A DNA stretch of 64,000 bases from Geomonas sp. Red32 (GCF_023652955.1 NZ_JAKLOY010000001.1:1178001-1242000); one strand, 5' to 3'; numbered from the stretch's first letter, positions 1 to 11,114 are shown. Numbers and translations: made by a program. The notes: generated by a model from the letters alone, not told the origin.

Positions 1-499
1 GCGCCCCTGGGTTTTGCCGAAGGTCGTCCTTCACGCTGTCCGGCAGTTTGTTGAGCGACAGTAGGGCGTACGTTTGGGTTGAACCCAAATTGATCCGGTT
101 CAGCAGGTCGGCAGGCTGGTAGCCATGCTTAACCCTCAGTGCTTCGAGCGCTTCGGCTCTTTCGATAGCGGTGCAAGGTTCACGCACCAGGTTTTCCACC
201 AGCATGACCTCCTCTGGTTCACCATCAGTCAAAATGGCCGGTATCGTCGATAGCATGGCTAAGGGGGCCGCCAGGCAGCGCCGATACCCCGCCGCGACGC
301 AGAATGTTCCCGGTTGACCGGGGTCGGGGTAGACCACGATCGGCTCCATTACCCCATGAACGGCGATGGATTGGGCAAGGTTCGCCAAGGCCTCATCGTC
401 AAAGTGTGTCCGCATCTGGTTGGGGGTCGGGTGGATGAGGGCTAGGGGGAGGTTGTAGAGCTTCCCCTTTTCGTACTGTTCAGCTGTGGTCGTTGCCAT
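1..499 (-). CDS. ParB/Spo0J-like nuclease-fold protein (3' part beyond window)
   Basis: The gene runs off the left edge; 166 codons are visible. The start ATG at 499 has a GGAGGTGG Shine-Dalgarno six bases upstream. The product contains the ParB N-terminal domain: IHPTPNQMRTHFD near residue 22, a GYRRCLAA box near 72 (family form GERRxRA) and VENLVREPCTAIERAEAL near 105, followed by a helical DNA-binding segment. ParB-like proteins bind DNA as CTP-dependent clamps in plasmid or chromosome partition, or act as transcription or defence accessory factors. No ParA is visible within the window, and the next gene is a transposase, so this may be an orphan from a plasmid or genomic island rather than the chromosomal parB. 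Family assignment is firm; role is unknown. Confidence 0.8.
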   Translation of the reverse strand, partial: MATTTAEQYEKGKLYNLPLALIHPTPNQMRTHFDDEALANLAQSIAVHGVMEPIVVYPDPGQPGTFCVAAGYRRCLAAPLAMLSTIPAILTDGEPEEVMLVENLVREPCTAIERAEALEALRVKHGYQPADLLNRINLGSTQTYALLSLNKLPDSVKDDLRQNPGA

Positions 500-826
500 A
501 ACGCCACCTCCTGTTTGCATGATTGGTAACTTTTAACATTTTCGTGGTTTCTGTCAAACCCGAGGTGGAAAAAGTCACTTTTTCTAGAACCTAGAAAGAA
601 ATGGCTTAACTTATTGGAATTGCATAGGAATACCTGAAAAATCATCCCCCTCGCCAATGGACCGTCGGAGCGGGAGCAGATGGTGGGACTACAGCTATTT
701 ACCCGGAATTACATCGTAAATTGTTATCGCCAAGAGGTCGATATGTCCATGATCTGCCCATCCAGAAACGTCGAAATGGGTACAACTTTCGGTTGCCGGC
801 GAGGGGGAGGCTGGTAGACTTCCCGC
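500..826. other. Intergenic region with a short inverted repeat
   Basis: This 327-base stretch separates the divergent ParB-like gene and the transposase. It is AT-richer than its surroundings up to about 650. It contains an inverted repeat, TTTCTAG-AAC-CTAGAAA, at 581-597. That position lies about 80 bases upstream of the ParB-like start and could be an operator or parS-like site, but no known consensus matches. Short reading frames here have no coding character. Confidence 0.4.
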
Positions 827-1834
827 ATGCCTACCCTCGCTCGCATAGACCAAGTCGAACTTCTCCAGCACGTCATCGTCAAAGCCGTCCCGGGCCAACG
901 ACTCTTCGAGGACGATACCGACCGTGACATCTTCCTCAAGACGCTGGAACCTCTCCTCGCCCGGACGGGGACCCGGTGCCTCGCCTGGGTCCTGCTGCCC
1001 GACCACTTCCACCTGCTGCTGCGCCCCACCACGCAAAGGCTCACCACCTTCATGCTGCCGCTCTTGGTCGGCTATGCCCGCGGTTTCAACAAGCGGCACG
1101 GCCGGCGCGGGCGCCTGTTCCGCGGGCGCTACAAGTCGGTGGCCTGCGAGGACAACACCCTCAAAGAGTTGGTCCGCTACCTCCACCTCCACCCGTTACG
1201 CTCCGGCGAGGTGGCGAAATACAAGGATCTGGAGAGCCACCCATGGTGCGGCCATGGTGCGATCATGGGGGGGATGGTACTGGGATGGCAAAGCGTGGGA
1301 GAGGTGCTGGAGAATTTCGGCAGGAAAAGGGTCCGCTGCCTCCTGGCCTACCGCCGGTTCGTGAAGGCGGGCGTGGGGCAAGGCGAGCGGCGGGAGTTGG
1401 CCGGGGGAGGAAAGCGGCGGGTGCGAAGGCTAGGCGTAGAGGCGGATCCAACGCGGTGTGACGGGCGCGTTCTCGGCACCAGCGCCTTCGTGCGCGGGAT
1501 CGAGGAAGCGCAGGAGTGGCAACGGGCGCCGGTGCGGGGGAGGGCGGCGAACATCTTCTCTCGAAACTGCGCAGTGGTTTCGGTATCGGACGTGGTGGAA
1601 AAGGTAGCCGCGGCGGTCGGGTTGAGCCCGGAGCAGGTGCGGCGGCGGAGCCGGGCCCCGGATGTCCGGAGGGCGCGTAGCTTGGTTTGTTACCTGGCGT
1701 ACGTACGGAATTGTCATCCCGGCAAGGCGGTAGCCGCCGAATTGGGTATCGCCCACTCGACCATCTGCGCCGGAGCCATGATGGGAGAAAAACTGCTCAG
1801 CAAGGATTATCGCCTGTACCAAATGTGGAGGTGA
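827..1834 (+). CDS. REP-associated tyrosine transposase (Y1/HUH family) with DnaA-like C-terminal domain
   Basis: The 335-residue protein begins with an IS200/TnpA_REP-type Y1 transposase domain. The metal-binding HUH motif is seen as PDHFHLLLRP near residue 64. The family's conserved second block, YLHLHPLRSG near 124, replaces the usual YIHLNPVRAG. These enzymes nick single-stranded DNA next to REP hairpins. The tail, from about residue 245, has the fold pattern of the DnaA domain IV helix-turn-helix: SVSDVVEKVAAAVGL, then RRARSLVCYLAY, then ELGIAHSTI. No flanking terminal repeats of a conventional IS were found, which fits a domesticated RAYT. G/C-run hairpins follow directly at 1852-1945 and recur through the window, making a REP-RAYT relation possible but unproven. 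Confidence 0.8.
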   Translation: MPTLARIDQVELLQHVIVKAVPGQRLFEDDTDRDIFLKTLEPLLARTGTRCLAWVLLPDHFHLLLRPTTQRLTTFMLPLLVGYARGFNKRHGRRGRLFRGRYKSVACEDNTLKELVRYLHLHPLRSGEVAKYKDLESHPWCGHGAIMGGMVLGWQSVGEVLENFGRKRVRCLLAYRRFVKAGVGQGERRELAGGGKRRVRRLGVEADPTRCDGRVLGTSAFVRGIEEAQEWQRAPVRGRAANIFSRNCAVVSVSDVVEKVAAAVGLSPEQVRRRSRAPDVRRARSLVCYLAYVRNCHPGKAVAAELGIAHSTICAGAMMGEKLLSKDYRLYQMWR

Positions 1835-1851
1835 AGTCACTTCGTGGAGGC

Positions 1852-1945
1852 TTCCCCCACCCCCTGGCCCCCTCCCTCAAGGGGAGGGGGGATTTTTTTG
1901 CCAGGCCGCGACGTGGGACGGAAAAGGGGTGAAGGTTGGGGTGAT
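1852..1945. repeat. G/C-run palindrome repeat downstream of transposase
   Basis: A hairpin of CCCCCTCC-type arms around TCAA (1868-1890) is followed by a run of seven T, so it may also terminate the transposase transcript. After a spacer comes the tail GGGGTGAAGGTTGGGGTGA. A similar palindrome and tail recur at 57056-57097, and a related tail at 61112-61155, defining a dispersed family. Confidence 0.6.
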
Positions 1946-1983
1946 TGGGAGAGGAATTATGGGGTGTCGTTGGCGCTTAACCG

Positions 1984-2259
1984 CTAACGGTACAGCTCGT
2001 CGTGACTGCCTATGTCGAGGAGGATTATTTCTTTTTCGGTAATGAGGATGGTGAGGGTGATGCGGTAGCTGTAGGTCAGCCTGACGGCATGGCAACCTGA
2101 TAATTTCCCCGACAGCGGGTGCAGCGCCAGAGCCGGCTGGAAAGGGTCTTCCTGTAATTGGGAAATGACTTTCGCAAAGGGTGGCCGCAGGTCGGGATGC
2201 TTTTTGAAGAACCTGCGGGCTTGGCGCAGGAACTGTTCTGGTGTGGCAATGATATACAT
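1984..2259 (-). CDS. RelE/ParE-superfamily toxin
   Basis: A 91-residue basic protein with the compact RelE/YoeB/YafQ-type fold pattern: an N-terminal helix with FLRQARRFFKKHPD, a central LHPLSGKLSG loop, a strand with HAVRLTYSYRITLTI, and a C-terminal strand ending LLDIGSHDELYR. The final (I/G)xH(D/E)ExY pattern is common in mRNA-interferase or gyrase-type members. It is second in the minus-strand operon; its ATG shares one base with the stop of the upstream antitoxin, so the two are translationally coupled. The family target (ribosome-bound mRNA or gyrase) cannot be told from sequence alone. Confidence 0.85.
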   Translation of the reverse strand: MYIIATPEQFLRQARRFFKKHPDLRPPFAKVISQLQEDPFQPALALHPLSGKLSGCHAVRLTYSYRITLTILITEKEIILLDIGSHDELYR

Positions 2260-2531
2260 CAGGCGGGCTCTTCTGCATCGAGCGCCTGCAAAAGCTCGTC
2301 GGCGGTGGCAAATCTCGTCACCCGCCCGTTCTTCACATCTTCCAGGGACATACGCACACGGCTCAGATATGCCTCGTTTGCCTCGGCAACCAGTTCCCGG
2401 TAGCGAGCTTCGGAAAGCACCACGTACTGCGGCTGGTTGTTTCGGATGACATACACATCGCCATTGGCTATTAGGTCGTCCACCGCTGCAATTCCGCGCC
2501 GTTTCAACTCCTGTGCGGGAAGTGAGTTCAT
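2259..2531 (-). CDS. Phd/YefM-like antitoxin
   Basis: A 90-residue first gene of the toxin-antitoxin operon. It opens with MNSLPAQELKRRGIAAVDD, followed by the antitoxin core DVYVIRNNQPQYVVLSEARY that dimerises and binds operator DNA. The remaining tail is acidic and likely wraps the toxin. An AAGGAG Shine-Dalgarno lies eight bases before the ATG, and a perfect 10-bp inverted repeat at 2542-2567 sits where autorepression would be expected. The order antitoxin then toxin is typical. Confidence 0.85.
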   Translation of the reverse strand: MNSLPAQELKRRGIAAVDDLIANGDVYVIRNNQPQYVVLSEARYRELVAEANEAYLSRVRMSLEDVKNGRVTRFATADELLQALDAEEPA

Positions 2532-2541
2532 GTTAGACTCC

Positions 2542-2567
2542 TTTTGGTACCTTATTAGGTACCAAAA
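2542..2567. promoter_or_regulatory. Palindromic operator of the toxin-antitoxin operon
   Basis: TTTTGGTACC and GGTACCAAAA form a perfect inverted repeat of 10 bp around TTATTA. It begins 11 bases upstream of the antitoxin start and overlaps its Shine-Dalgarno region, the usual place for antitoxin or complex binding. Binding is inferred. Confidence 0.65.
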
Positions 2568-2604
2568 TCATAACAGGAGTCCAAAGCGATTACAATATGC
2601 AGGT

Positions 2605-2699
2605 AGCCGCTTCCCCCACCCCCCTGTAACCTGGCCCCGGCTCTGATTGGCCGACTGCGACGAAAATCCCCCCTGTCCCCCCTTCGCAAAGGGGGGAAC
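2605..2699. repeat. G/C-run palindrome repeat (left flank of rseP relic)
   Basis: Contains AAAATCCCCCCTGTCCCCCC followed by a TTCGCAAA loop and GGGGGG (2668-2696). The sequence AATCCCCCCTGTCCCCCC recurs at 18207-18230, so the two are copies of one repeat. Confidence 0.65.
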
Positions 2700-2850
2700 G
2701 TGCTGCCAACGGTGGTGGCCCTCCACTTCCTCGCCTTCGTGGCACTTCTCTCCGTCAACCTCGGGGTGCTGAACCTGCTTCCGCTACCGATCCTGGATGG
2801 CGGTCACCTGGTATTTTTCGGGATCGAGGCGGTCATCGGGCGGCCGGTCC
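2700..2850 (+). pseudogene. rseP: Relic of rseP (site-2 intramembrane metalloprotease), C-terminal fragment
   Basis: Read from 2700 in frame, about 50 codons encode a segment containing [20 protein letters not shown] and [12 protein letters not shown]. This is the highly conserved C-terminal membrane segment of RseP/YaeL-type proteases, including the LDG element that supplies the zinc-ligand aspartate. There is no start codon context, no N-terminal HEXXH half and no C-terminal remainder: G/C-run palindromes abut both ends (2605-2699 and 2849-2870). It is a gene fragment, not a functional gene. How it arrived is unknown. Confidence 0.75.
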
Positions 2851-2870
2851 CCCTCCCTCAAGGGAGGGGG
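2849..2870. repeat. G/C-run palindrome repeat (right flank of rseP relic)
   Basis: CCCCCTCCCT and AGGGAGGGGG form a perfect 10-bp inverted repeat around CA. It joins the rseP relic to the end of the chemoreceptor gene, only six bases before that gene's stop. Confidence 0.65.
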
Positions 2871-2875
2871 GATGG

Positions 2876-4501
2876 TTAGCCACTTATCCTGAACTGGCGC
2901 ACGACCCCGTTCAATTCTTCCGCCATGGTTGCCAGTTGGGAGGCTGCTTGCGCGGAGTGCCGCGAGCCGTCCGCAGTGCTCCGGACCGCGCTGGATATCC
3001 GGTTGGTGTTTGCGGAGATTTCTTCGACGGTGGCCGTCTGCTCCTCGGCGGCGATGGCGATCTGGTTCACCTGCTGGCTCACCTTGTCGATCTGGAAAAG
3101 AATCTCCTTGAGGGCATCGCCGGACTTCGCTGCGGCTTGGGTCCCCTGATGAACCTCGCGCACCCCCTCTTCCATGGCGGCAACCGCCCCTTTGGTCTCC
3201 GCCTGGATCGTCTTGATCATCTCGCCGATCTCGCGGGTCGCCTTGGTCGTCCTCTCCGCCAGGGCACGCACTTCGTCGGCCACCACGGCAAATCCTCTCC
3301 CCTGCTCTCCCGCCCGCGCCGCCTCGATGGCCGCATTGAGCGCCAGGAGGTTGGTCTGGTCGGCGATGTCTTCGATCGTGCAGATGATCTCGCCGATCTG
3401 GTCGGACCGGGCCCCCAGATTTTCGACGGTGTCTGCGGTTGAGCGGACCCGCTCCGCGATCCGGTTCATCACCTCGACGGTGTCGGCCACTACCTTGGTG
3501 CCGGTCCGGGCCGTGGCGTTCGCCTCGTCGGAATTCTTCGCTGCGGCGTGGCAGTTGCGGGCGATGTCGGTTGCGGTGGCCGCCATCTGCTCGGTGGCGG
3601 TCACGACGGAGTGAGTCTGCCCGGCTGCCTCTTCAGATCCGCCTGCCATCTCCTGCGAAGTGGCCTGGAGTTGAGCCGACGACGATGCGATCCCCGTCGA
3701 TATCCGGGAGGCCTGGGCCACGATCTCGCTCAGGTTGTGCGCCATGTTCGCCATGGCCGACATCAGTTGGCCGGTCTCCGTCAGGTCTCCCTGCTCAATG
3801 GCCACCGAGAGATCCTTCTCGGCTATCCTGTTGGCGGTGTCCACCGCCATCTTGAGCGGCATGGAGACGCTTTTCACGATCCAGACGAAAATGAGTGCGG
3901 CTACGATCACCACGGCGACCGAAAGCGTCACCACCACGGCCAGCGCGGTCCTGGCATTGTTTCTAGCCGTGCGTCCCGCCTCGGCGGATTGGTCCTGCAC
4001 CTGGACGGCGAGATCCTTCAGCGCGTCGAGAAAGGCCCTCCGCATCGGCTTCACCGCGTCGAGTGCCCGGACCGCTTCCGCGTTTTTCCCCTCCCTCACC
4101 AGGGCTATCACGCTGTCGCGCCCCTTGACGTAAGGGGTGCGGTTATCCAGGACCGTCTGGAACATGGCCTTTTCCTTCTCGGAGGCCATCGAGTCCTTGA
4201 GCTTATCCATGTTCTCGTTGGTCGCTTTCCGGTTGCGTGTGGTGATCTCCAGCTCCTTTTTGGCGGTCTCCGGATCGCCCGAAAGGATCGCCTCATCGAT
4301 GTGGATGGCGCTCGTGTGGATGGCTTCGGTGATGGCGGCCGCCCTGAGCAGCTGGGGGACTCTCGTGCCGGTGAGTGTATCGATGTTACGGTTGAGGAGG
4401 GAGATGGAGTAGATCGCAGTGCCGGCGACCCCGACCACGGTTAGTATGATGATGCCGACTCCGATGAACAGCTTACGCCTGATGGACAACCCTTGTTTCA
4501 T
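2876..4501 (-). CDS. Methyl-accepting chemotaxis protein
   Basis: A 541-residue transmembrane receptor. The N-terminal membrane segment (about 11-35) is followed by a helical periplasmic sensor of roughly 150 residues resembling the four-helix-bundle MCP sensor. A second membrane segment (about 184-208) leads to a HAMP linker ([21 protein letters not shown]). The cytoplasmic signalling domain has the invariant hairpin tip [20 protein letters not shown] near residue 385 that contacts CheA/CheW. The start is supported by AAGGAGAGG eight bases upstream. It is transcribed alone; no che genes are nearby. The ligand cannot be predicted. The protein ends FRISG with no CheR-tethering pentapeptide. 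Confidence 0.95.
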   Translation of the reverse strand: MKQGLSIRRKLFIGVGIIILTVVGVAGTAIYSISLLNRNIDTLTGTRVPQLLRAAAITEAIHTSAIHIDEAILSGDPETAKKELEITTRNRKATNENMDKLKDSMASEKEKAMFQTVLDNRTPYVKGRDSVIALVREGKNAEAVRALDAVKPMRRAFLDALKDLAVQVQDQSAEAGRTARNNARTALAVVVTLSVAVVIVAALIFVWIVKSVSMPLKMAVDTANRIAEKDLSVAIEQGDLTETGQLMSAMANMAHNLSEIVAQASRISTGIASSSAQLQATSQEMAGGSEEAAGQTHSVVTATEQMAATATDIARNCHAAAKNSDEANATARTGTKVVADTVEVMNRIAERVRSTADTVENLGARSDQIGEIICTIEDIADQTNLLALNAAIEAARAGEQGRGFAVVADEVRALAERTTKATREIGEMIKTIQAETKGAVAAMEEGVREVHQGTQAAAKSGDALKEILFQIDKVSQQVNQIAIAAEEQTATVEEISANTNRISSAVRSTADGSRHSAQAASQLATMAEELNGVVRQFRISG

Positions 4502-4687
4502 ACGACCTCTCCTTTGCGTTCCTTGACCCTGTTGGCCCTCACCGTCTCCCCGGGTGGGATGAGATCGGTATCGGTGGAAAGGGCGAACACTTTAATCAAA
4601 AGGTGGGAAGCGAGAAACTGTTTGATTTGGAGCTGTCTAGAGGGGGGGGACGAAAAGGGGCTGAAGGCTGGGAGGATTTGCAAAAGC

Positions 4688-4723
4688 AAGGGGACTGGCA
4701 TCTTCGGAGCCAGTCCCCTTTTC
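4688..4723. terminator. Hairpin terminator between PPIase gene and chemoreceptor gene
   Basis: AAGGGGACTGGC and GCCAGTCCCCTT form a perfect 12-bp stem around a nine-base loop, 22 bases beyond the stop of the minus-strand PPIase gene. Its arms nearly match the hairpin at 34651-34685. Confidence 0.7.
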
Positions 4724-4744
4724 AATCAAGGTGTTCGGCGGAGG

Positions 4745-5707
4745 TTACTGCTTGATCTCGATGGCGGCGGAGCTGCGGAGGTCCTTCACCCACTGGGCGA
4801 AGCGCTCGTCGGACTTCTTCTTGTAGAGGATGTCCTCGATCTCGCTTTTCACGTCGTCGAACGGCTTCCCGGCGCTGACGGTCTTCTCCTCGAGCTTGAT
4901 GATGTGGAGACCGGCGGGGCTCATGACCACCGGGCTGATCTCGCCCGGCTTCATGGCGGCCACCGTGTCGCCTATTTCGGCTACCATGTCGGAGCGCTTG
5001 AAGGTTCCCAGGTCGCCGCCGTCCTTGGCCGCGTTCGGGTCGCTGCTGTACTTCTTGGCCAGCTCTGCGAAATCCTTACCTTCCTTGGCCTGCTTCAGCA
5101 CTTCGTTGGCCTGCGACTCGGCCTTGGCCAGCGTTTCGGCGGTCGGGTTCTTGTCGAGCTTGAAGAAGATGTGGCGGGCCCGGTACTGCTCGTCGGCCCC
5201 GTAGCGGGTGCGGTTGGCGTCGTAGTACTCGCGCAGCTCCCGGTCGCCCACCTGGATCTTGCTCCGGACCTCCTGGCTCATGAGCCTGAGCCGCTCGAGC
5301 TGCTCTTTGAGCTGCGCCTTGTACTGCTCGAAGGTGGTGCCCTGGGCGGCCAGGGCCTGGGCCAGCTGGGCCTGGGTCATGTTGTTGTTCTGGCGGCGGA
5401 CGTCGTCGATGGCGGCCTTGACCTCCTCGTCGGAGACCTTGATGTCGAGCTCCTTGATCTTCTGCTCGATCAGGCGCTTGTCCACCAGCCTGCTCAGGGC
5501 GGCGCTCTTGAGTCCCATCTTCTCGGAGGCGGGAAGCTTCTCGGCCTCCTTGAGCAACTGGGTGTACTCCCTGTCGACCTCGAGCTTGGTGATGATGTCC
5601 TCGTTGACGGTGGCGGCGATGCCGTCGATGACCTGCGCGGCGTGTGAAGGGAGGGTGGGGAGGAGAAGCAGTGCTGCCAGGGCGATGCCCGCAATGATCT
5701 TTGACAT
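4745..5707 (-). CDS. SurA-like periplasmic peptidyl-prolyl cis-trans isomerase
   Basis: A 320-residue exported protein. The signal peptide (IAGIALAALLLLPTLPSHA) is followed by a SurA N-terminal chaperone-like helical domain (QVIDGIAATVNEDIITKLEVDRE, about 25-150). One parvulin (PpiC) domain spans about 175-275 and shows YRARHIFFKL, FAELAKKYSSDP and DGGDLGTF. These proteins assist folding of outer-membrane and secreted proteins. SurA of E. coli has two parvulin domains; this one has a single domain. It lies 79 bases downstream of a second parvulin gene and mfd on the same strand, so co-transcription is likely. Confidence 0.9.
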   Translation of the reverse strand: MSKIIAGIALAALLLLPTLPSHAAQVIDGIAATVNEDIITKLEVDREYTQLLKEAEKLPASEKMGLKSAALSRLVDKRLIEQKIKELDIKVSDEEVKAAIDDVRRQNNNMTQAQLAQALAAQGTTFEQYKAQLKEQLERLRLMSQEVRSKIQVGDRELREYYDANRTRYGADEQYRARHIFFKLDKNPTAETLAKAESQANEVLKQAKEGKDFAELAKKYSSDPNAAKDGGDLGTFKRSDMVAEIGDTVAAMKPGEISPVVMSPAGLHIIKLEEKTVSAGKPFDDVKSEIEDILYKKKSDERFAQWVKDLRSSAAIEIKQ

Positions 5708-5786
5708 GGTCGTTCTCTTTGGTGCTGGTTAGCAAAAGCGGCCGGACTTTCGCCCGGCCGCCTGGTTCCCGATTATCTGGTCGCTG

Positions 5787-6731
5787 CTACGGTTTCTTCG
5801 GCTGAGCCGGCTGGGCGGGCTCGGCCGGCTTGCCAGCGGCCCCGGCCTGGCCACCGTCGGCGGCGCCGGTCTTCAGCTGCTTGAGGGCGTCTTCCTTGAT
5901 GTCGATCTTGGCGCTCTTCTTCAGGTCCTCTTTGAGCTTCTTGAAGACTTCCTGCTGCTTCTGCGGGAGGATCGCCTGCTTGATCTGGTCCTTGACCTCC
6001 TCGAAGGAGCGGGTGCCGGCCGCACGCTTGCCGGTCAGCTTGATGATGTGGTAGCCGAACTTGGTCTTCACGATCCCGGAGACCTGACCTTCCTTGAGGC
6101 CGAAGGCGACGTTCTCGAAGTCGGGAATCATGGAGCCGCGGCCGAACCAGCCGAGGTCGCCACCTTTCTGGGCGGCACCGTCCTGGGAGTACTTCTTGGC
6201 GAGATCTTCGAAGCTGGCGCCGGCTTTGAGCTGCTTCTCGATGTCCTTGGCCTGGGCCTCGTCCTTCACGAGGATGTGGCTGGCCTTGATCTGCTCGCCG
6301 GTTTTGAACTTGTCGATGTTCTTGTTGTAGAAGTCCTTCAGCTCTGTGTCGCTCAGGCTGGCCGATTCCTCGACCTTCTTCTTGAGGTAGGCCTCGACGA
6401 TGACGCGTTTTTTCAGATCCTCAAGCTTGGCGGCCACCGCCTCGCTCTTGTCGATGCCGTCTTTCTTGGCCTGCTGGATGATGAGGTCGCGCACCACCAT
6501 GGTGTCGAGCATCTCCTTGCGCCCTTCCGGCGTTTCGGTCATCGGCTTCAGGTAGGGGGGAAGGTTCTCCTGCTCCCGGTAGAAATCCTGGTCGGTGATC
6601 TTCTCGCCGTTCACCTCGGCGATGACGGCGCCGCTCGACTCCTTCTTGGTTTCGCCCGCCTCTTTCTTGCATCCGGTAACGGCCACGCAGAGGGCGAGGG
6701 CCAGCAGGATGGCAGTTTTCCTGAAGTGCAC
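5787..6731 (-). CDS. Parvulin-type peptidyl-prolyl isomerase lipoprotein (PrsA-like)
   Basis: I place the start at GTG 6731 (314 residues). It has AAGGAG eight bases upstream and gives a clean lipoprotein signal, LLALALCVAVTGC, whereas the longer frame from 6797 adds 22 residues ahead of it. A short helical arm (NGEKITDQDFYREQENLPPY) precedes the PpiC domain at about 145-240, with KASHILVKDE, FEDLAKKYSQD and KGGDLGWFGRG. The tail is rich in Ala, Pro and Lys. It is expected to be lipid-anchored and to act in periplasmic protein folding with the neighbouring SurA-like protein. Confidence 0.9.
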   Translation of the reverse strand: MHFRKTAILLALALCVAVTGCKKEAGETKKESSGAVIAEVNGEKITDQDFYREQENLPPYLKPMTETPEGRKEMLDTMVVRDLIIQQAKKDGIDKSEAVAAKLEDLKKRVIVEAYLKKKVEESASLSDTELKDFYNKNIDKFKTGEQIKASHILVKDEAQAKDIEKQLKAGASFEDLAKKYSQDGAAQKGGDLGWFGRGSMIPDFENVAFGLKEGQVSGIVKTKFGYHIIKLTGKRAAGTRSFEEVKDQIKQAILPQKQQEVFKKLKEDLKKSAKIDIKEDALKQLKTGAADGGQAGAAGKPAEPAQPAQPKKP

Positions 6732-6784
6732 GGTAAGCTCCTTTTTATCGTAAATATATTCAAATCCATGAGACGCTAGCATAA

Positions 6785-10306
<3,522 letters not shown>

Positions 10307-10427
10307 ACCACAGTGGGCATCCCCTTTGGCAAGAGAGATCGATAAAAAATATAAAGTAAATGGCCGGTGCTGCCGAAAACGTAGGTATGTGCCGCGAATA
10401 CCGGGCTATAGCGCAAAAAGGTGAAAC

Positions 10428-10772
10428 ATGAAAGACGACGAGATCATCCACTCAGACGTGCTCAATTACTTCAATGCCGAGTTCGATGCCCTCGACGAGC
10501 GGCTGAGAACCGGAAAGCTCGACTACAAGGAGCGCGTGCTGGTGAGCCGTAAAATCGACGAGGCGGTGCATCTTTTGGCCCCCTACGTCAGGAGCGACCC
10601 CCGTGCGCGTCACCTGGTCAGGAGTGCGGAGGCGCTCAAAAAGGAATTGCTGTCGGTGCGCGAGATGATCGTGAAGCAGCTCAAGACCGAGGATCAGCAG
10701 GCCCTCTGGCAGGCCATCACGGAGCGTAAGACCACCGGCCAGGGGAGCGACGGCCCCGATACCGCCCATTGA
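10428..10772 (+). CDS. Small helical protein of unknown function
   Basis: A 114-residue charged protein with no signal peptide or membrane segment. It is predicted from composition to be almost entirely alpha-helical (NYFNAEFDALDERLRTGKLDYKE, then VSRKIDEAVHLLAPYV, then RSAEALKKELLSVREMIVKQL). A Shine-Dalgarno AAAAAGGTG lies six bases before the ATG. It is transcribed divergently from mfd and ends just before the tRNA-Ser promoter. I do not recognise a family. Confidence 0.7.
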   Translation: MKDDEIIHSDVLNYFNAEFDALDERLRTGKLDYKERVLVSRKIDEAVHLLAPYVRSDPRARHLVRSAEALKKELLSVREMIVKQLKTEDQQALWQAITERKTTGQGSDGPDTAH

Positions 10773-10851
10773 AGACCCCGCCCCGGCCGGCGCCTCTCCG
10801 CGTGGGGGACCGGCCGTCCTTAATGAATTTGTCTCTTCCTGCAAAAATCGC

Positions 10852-10880
10852 TTTACAATTCACAAACCGTATATTATATA
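10852..10880 (+). promoter_or_regulatory. Sigma-70 promoter of tRNA-Ser
   Basis: TTTACA (10852-10857), a 17-base spacer and TATATA (10875-10880) place transcription start a few bases before the mature tRNA 5' end at 10893. Confidence 0.7.
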
Positions 10881-10892
10881 TCGTTTTCCTGT

Positions 10893-10983
10893 GGAGAGAT
10901 GTCCGAGTGGTTGAAGGAGCACGCCTGGAAAGCGTGTGTACGTTAATAGCGTACCGAGGGTTCGAATCCCTCTCTCTCCGCCA
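10893..10983 (+). tRNA. tRNA-Ser (GGA anticodon)
   Basis: A class II tRNA of 91 bases including an encoded CCA. Acceptor arms GGAGAGA and TCTCTCC pair perfectly and are followed by G-CCA. The anticodon stem-loop CGCCTGGAAAGCG shows anticodon GGA, reading UCC/UCU serine codons. A long variable arm (TGTGTACGTTAATAGCGTACC) and the T-loop GGTTCGAATCC are present. Confidence 0.97.
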
Positions 10984-11008
10984 TATAAAAATTTCTTTGC
11001 GGACAGAT

Positions 11009-11114
11009 CTGATAGCTGGGTCCCGCGCAACGGAAGGTTATGAACCCCGTCAGGTCCGGAAGGAAGCAGCGGCAGTAACCGCCACCGTGTGCCGCGGGGT
11101 AGCCCAGCTATCAG
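11009..11114 (+). ncRNA. ffs: Signal recognition particle RNA (small 4.5S type)
   Basis: The ends form a long terminal helix (CTGATAGCTGGG with CCCAGCTATCAG). The domain IV signature GTCAGGTCCGGAAGGAAGCAGC, here split around 11049-11070, contains the GGAA tetraloop and the asymmetric loop bound by Ffh. Length of about 106 bases fits the Gram-negative type lacking an Alu domain. It sits between tRNA-Ser and dnaX, a common arrangement. Confidence 0.95.

Noticed and set aside
4502..4687. Cyclic-di-GMP (GEMM) riboswitch upstream of the first chemoreceptor
   Set aside because: CGCAAAGG and nearby purine-rich words resemble parts of the motif, but the conserved tetraloop/receptor arrangement is missing.
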